NCBI GenBank assembly: GCA_900549335.1
Contig: UROJ01000024.1
Location: 1-11,019, forward strand
Direction: 5' to 3'
DNA from: an uncultured Collinsella sp.
GTDB taxonomy: Bacteria; Actinomycetota; Coriobacteriia; Coriobacteriales; Coriobacteriaceae
DNA: 11,019 bases
The notes under the pieces were generated by a model. The model had not been told where the DNA came from and did no database searches. It saw only the letters and a program-made list of their open reading frames with translations. Positions 8,632 through 11,019 of this stretch are shown here, piece after piece. Within the stretch, counting starts at the first letter, position 1. Every line of letters starts with the position of its first letter. A program made the position numbers and the translations under genes.

Positions 8632-10083
8632 ATGGCGGACAAGAACGCAGAGGTTGCAGTCGAGGATAACGGCGGCATGAAGAAAACGCTCTCGCTCTGG
8701 AACTTCTTCACCATCGGTTTCGGTGCCATCATCGGTACCGGTTGGGTTCTGCAGGTCGGTGACTGGATGGTCGTGGGCGGCGGTCCCGTTCCCGCTATGA
8801 TCGCATTCCTCTTGGGTGCAATCTTCCTCGTGCCCGTCGGAGCTGTTTTCGGTGAGCTCACGGCTGCTATCCCCATCTCGGGCGGCATCGTCGAGTATGT
8901 CGATCGTAGCTTTGGCCGTACACTGAGCTACATCACCGGATGGCTTTTGGCCCTGGGCAACGGCATCCTGTGCCCGTGGGAGGCCATCGCTATTTCGACC
9001 CTCGTGTCCGAGATGTTCGGCAGCCTGCCCGGCCTTGAGTGGCTGCGCGCCGTCAAGCTCTACACCATCCTGGGGGCCGACGTCTACCTGTTCCCGACGC
9101 TGATCGCGCTCGGCTTTGCAGTCTACGTCATCTTCCTCAACTTCCGTGGTGCCAGCTCGGCCGCCAAACTCCAGGCCTTCCTGACCAAGGCCCTGCTCTG
9201 CGGCATGCTGCTCGCCATGGGCGTCTCGCTGTTCACCGGCTCGCCGGACAACGCCATGCCCGTGTTCTCCCAGGTCGCCGGCGCTGGCGGCGGCAAGGCC
9301 GCTACCGAGAGCACCAGCCTGTTCGCCGGCATCGTGTCGGTCCTGGTTCTGACTCCGTTCTTCTACGCCGGTTTCGACACCATTCCTCAGCAGGCTGAGG
9401 AAGCAGCCGAGGGCCTCAACTGGAACAAGTTCGGCAAAATTATCTCCCTGGCCCTGCTGGCCGCCGGCGGCTTCTACATGGTCTGCATCTACTCGTTCGG
9501 CACCATCCTCGACTGGCATGAGTTTGTTAAGAGCCCGGTTCCCGCGCTTGCCTGCCTCAAGGGCATCAACATGCTTCTGTACCTGGCCATGCTCGTCATC
9601 GCCACGCTTGGACCCATGGGCCCGATGAACTCCTTCTACGGCGCCACGAGCCGCATCATGCTCGCCATGGGCCGCAAGGGCCAGCTGCCCGAGAAATTCG
9701 CCGAGGTCGACCCCAAGTCCGGTGCTCCCAAGCTTGCCTGCGTCGTCTTGGGCGTCATCACCGTCGTCGGTCCGTTCCTGGGCAAGAACATGCTCATCCC
9801 TCTGACCAACGTGTCGGCTCTCGCCTTCATCTTCTCCTGCGGCATGGTCGCCCTCGCTTGCCTGCGCATGCGCTTCACCGAGCCCGACCTGCCTCGTCCC
9901 TACGAGGTGCCCGGCGGCAAGTTTGGCATCGGCCTCGCTATCGCTGCCTGTGCCATCATCATCGGCCTGCTTGTGATTCCGTTCTCTCCCGCCTCCCTCA
10001 ACATGGTGGAGTGGAGCATCGTGATCGGCTGGTTGGCTATTGGCCTGGCCCTCATGGCTTTCACCAATTCCCGCAAAAAGTAA
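8632..10083 (+). CDS. APC-superfamily amino-acid permease
   Basis: 483 residues with about twelve hydrophobic segments, an inner-membrane secondary transporter for an amino acid or related amine. The discontinuous first helix carries GFGAIIGTGW (29-38), the substrate-binding glycine motif of APC carriers. Helix six has FFYAGFDTIPQQAEE (243-257). The cytoplasmic loop RIMLAMGRKGQLPEKFAEVD (341-360) and PRPYEVPGG (421-429) are typical family signatures. A very strong AAGGAGG lies six to eight bases before the ATG at 8632; the in-frame GTG at 8593 lacks one. The amidohydrolase gene starts 131 bases downstream in the same direction, with a hairpin between, so the two may be co-regulated and handle the same compound. 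Substrate specificity cannot be read from the sequence. Confidence 0.93.
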   Translation: MADKNAEVAVEDNGGMKKTLSLWNFFTIGFGAIIGTGWVLQVGDWMVVGGGPVPAMIAFLLGAIFLVPVGAVFGELTAAIPISGGIVEYVDRSFGRTLSYITGWLLALGNGILCPWEAIAISTLVSEMFGSLPGLEWLRAVKLYTILGADVYLFPTLIALGFAVYVIFLNFRGASSAAKLQAFLTKALLCGMLLAMGVSLFTGSPDNAMPVFSQVAGAGGGKAATESTSLFAGIVSVLVLTPFFYAGFDTIPQQAEEAAEGLNWNKFGKIISLALLAAGGFYMVCIYSFGTILDWHEFVKSPVPALACLKGINMLLYLAMLVIATLGPMGPMNSFYGATSRIMLAMGRKGQLPEKFAEVDPKSGAPKLACVVLGVITVVGPFLGKNMLIPLTNVSALAFIFSCGMVALACLRMRFTEPDLPRPYEVPGGKFGIGLAIAACAIIIGLLVIPFSPASLNMVEWSIVIGWLAIGLALMAFTNSRKK

Positions 10084-10103
10084 CGCCTAGCCGGGGCGGA
10101 TCG

Positions 10104-10132
10104 GGTGCGCGGAATCCTCTCTTCCGCGCACC
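10104..10132. terminator. Hairpin after the permease gene
   Basis: GGTGCGCGGAA (10104-10114) and TTCCGCGCACC (10122-10132) form a perfect 11-bp stem around TCCTCTC, 20 bases past the stop. It lacks a T run, so it may attenuate rather than fully end transcription and let some read-through reach the amidohydrolase gene. Confidence 0.6.
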
Positions 10133-10160
10133 GAACCCGGCGCCACTTGGGTAGCTTTGT

Positions 10161-10210
10161 GAGGCCTTAACCCAACACGGCCTCGCCCACTATATGGATC
10201 CATAAGGAGG
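10161..10210 (+). promoter_or_regulatory. Dyads and ribosome binding site in front of the amidohydrolase
   Basis: GAGGCC (10161-10166) pairs with GGCCTC (10179-10184). TATGGATCCATA (10193-10204) is a perfect 12-base palindrome that directly abuts the ribosome binding site AAGGAGG (10204-10210). Its position suits a repressor operator or a small hairpin beside the ribosome binding site. The regulator is unknown. Confidence 0.4.
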
Positions 10211-10214
10211 AACC

Positions 10215-11019
10215 ATGTCCACTAAGTATGCAATCGTTGGCGGTAAGCTCATCGACGGTACCGGTGCCGAGCCGGTCGAGAACTCCCTCGTTCTCGTCGA
10301 CGACAACGGCAAGATCGAGTACGCCGGCGCCATGCAGGACCTTCCCGAGGGCGTTGAGGTTATCGACGCCGCCGGCAAGACTGTCCTTCCCGGCCTGATC
10401 GACACCCACCTGCACTTCTCGGGCAACTTGACCGACGATGACACCGACTGGGTCATGCAGCCGCTCCTCGAGAAGCAGGCCGTCGCCGTCAAGCAGGCCT
10501 ATGACTGCCTCACCCACGGCCTCACCACCGTCTGCGAGATCGGCCGCTTTGGTATCCAGATCCGTGACTGCATCGACAAGGGCGTCTTCAAGGGCCCGCG
10601 CGTTCTGGCCACCGGCCTTGGCTTCTGCCGCGTTGCCGGCCACGGCGACTCCCACCACTGCAGCCAGGAGCTCAACAAGGAATCGCACCCCTGGGGCGAT
10701 CAGGTCGACGGTCCTTGGGATCTGCGCAAGGCCGTCCGTCGTCGCCTGCGCGAGAACCCCGATGCCATCAAGATCTGGGCTACCGGTGGCGGCATCTGGC
10801 GCTGGGACTCCGGCCGCGACCAGCACTACTGCTCCGAGGAGATTCAGGCCGTGGTCGAAGAGGCCAAGATGGTCGGCATCCCCGTGTGGAGCCACTGCTA
10901 CAACAACCACGCCGCTGCCTACGATTCCGTTCGCTTTGGCTGCGAGCAGCTGATTCACGGCTTCGATATCGATGAGCGCACCATGGACCTCATGGCCGAG
11001 CAGGGCACCTTCTTCACCC
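10215..11019 (+). CDS. Metal-dependent amidohydrolase (imidazolonepropionase/prolidase-like), N-terminal part, cut by window edge
   Basis: 268 codons are present; the frame runs off the right edge. The start ATG at 10215 lies four bases after AAGGAGG. The N-terminus (MSTKYAIVGGKLIDGTGAEP) is the usual small beta-sandwich, followed by the TIM-barrel metal site: His65 and His67 in DTHLHF, Lys187 in AIKIWATGGG as the probable carboxylated bridging lysine, His227 in WSHCYN and His249 in LIHGF. The last ligand, an Asp, would lie beyond the window. This Lys-containing pattern fits the binuclear group of imidazolonepropionase-related and Xaa-Pro dipeptidase-like cytosolic enzymes, which open cyclic amides or cleave acyl-amino acids. 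Trp and His in GGGIWRWDSGRDQHYCSEEI (191-210) probably shape the substrate pocket. Its pairing with an amino-acid permease suggests uptake and hydrolysis of an amino-acid derivative. The exact substrate is unknown. Confidence 0.92.
   Translation, partial: MSTKYAIVGGKLIDGTGAEPVENSLVLVDDNGKIEYAGAMQDLPEGVEVIDAAGKTVLPGLIDTHLHFSGNLTDDDTDWVMQPLLEKQAVAVKQAYDCLTHGLTTVCEIGRFGIQIRDCIDKGVFKGPRVLATGLGFCRVAGHGDSHHCSQELNKESHPWGDQVDGPWDLRKAVRRRLRENPDAIKIWATGGGIWRWDSGRDQHYCSEEIQAVVEEAKMVGIPVWSHCYNNHAAAYDSVRFGCEQLIHGFDIDERTMDLMAEQGTFFT

Overview
The window reads as chromosomal DNA of a GC-rich, anaerobic, amino-acid-using gut actinobacterium, most likely of the class Coriobacteriia (a Collinsella-like genome). 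The reasons are the strong GC-ending codon bias (AAG, GTC, ATC, CTG), strong AAGGAGG-type ribosome binding sites, a single-chain oxygen-sensitive pyruvate:ferredoxin oxidoreductase, and carbamate kinase alongside amino-acid catabolism genes. The genus is inference from style, not a database result.

Layout. 1-532 (minus) is the N-terminal part of a radical SAM peptide maturase, cut by the window edge, in visibly AT-richer DNA that looks acquired. 533-1017 holds no convincing gene. 1051-1533 (plus) encodes an FHA domain whose N-terminus seems eroded: a possible zinc-ribbon upstream is spread over three reading frames. Its stop codon runs into a small hairpin repeat with a GGGACGTTCC-type loop. 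1566-1982 is a long, dyad-rich leader. 1983-5522 is nifJ, complete, with every catalytic and cluster-binding residue I could check. Behind it lies 5533-5750, an unusual set of nested and serial inverted repeats including two perfect 27-bp arms. An AT-rich leader (about 5800-6177) precedes arcC (6178-7140). Two hairpins follow, then a second copy of the GGGACGTTC-loop hairpin, which overlaps the end of a convergent minus-strand gene (7275-8276) for a membrane-anchored C39-like cysteine peptidase. After a 355-bp gap come an APC-family amino-acid permease (8632-10083) and, 131 bp on, the start of a metal-dependent amidohydrolase (10215 to the window end).

How the genes may fit together. NifJ turns pyruvate into acetyl-CoA, CO2 and reduced ferredoxin. 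ArcC makes ATP from carbamoyl phosphate. The permease and amidohydrolase are a plausible uptake-plus-hydrolysis pair for an amino-acid-derived or cyclic-amide substrate. Together they suggest fermentative nitrogen-compound catabolism, but no arginine deiminase or ornithine carbamoyltransferase gene is present, so the source of carbamoyl phosphate is not shown. The most notable items are the partial RiPP-type maturase, the shared-loop/different-stem hairpin family, the 125-bp inverted repeat behind nifJ and the structured nifJ leader. I do not see an unambiguous new multi-gene system.
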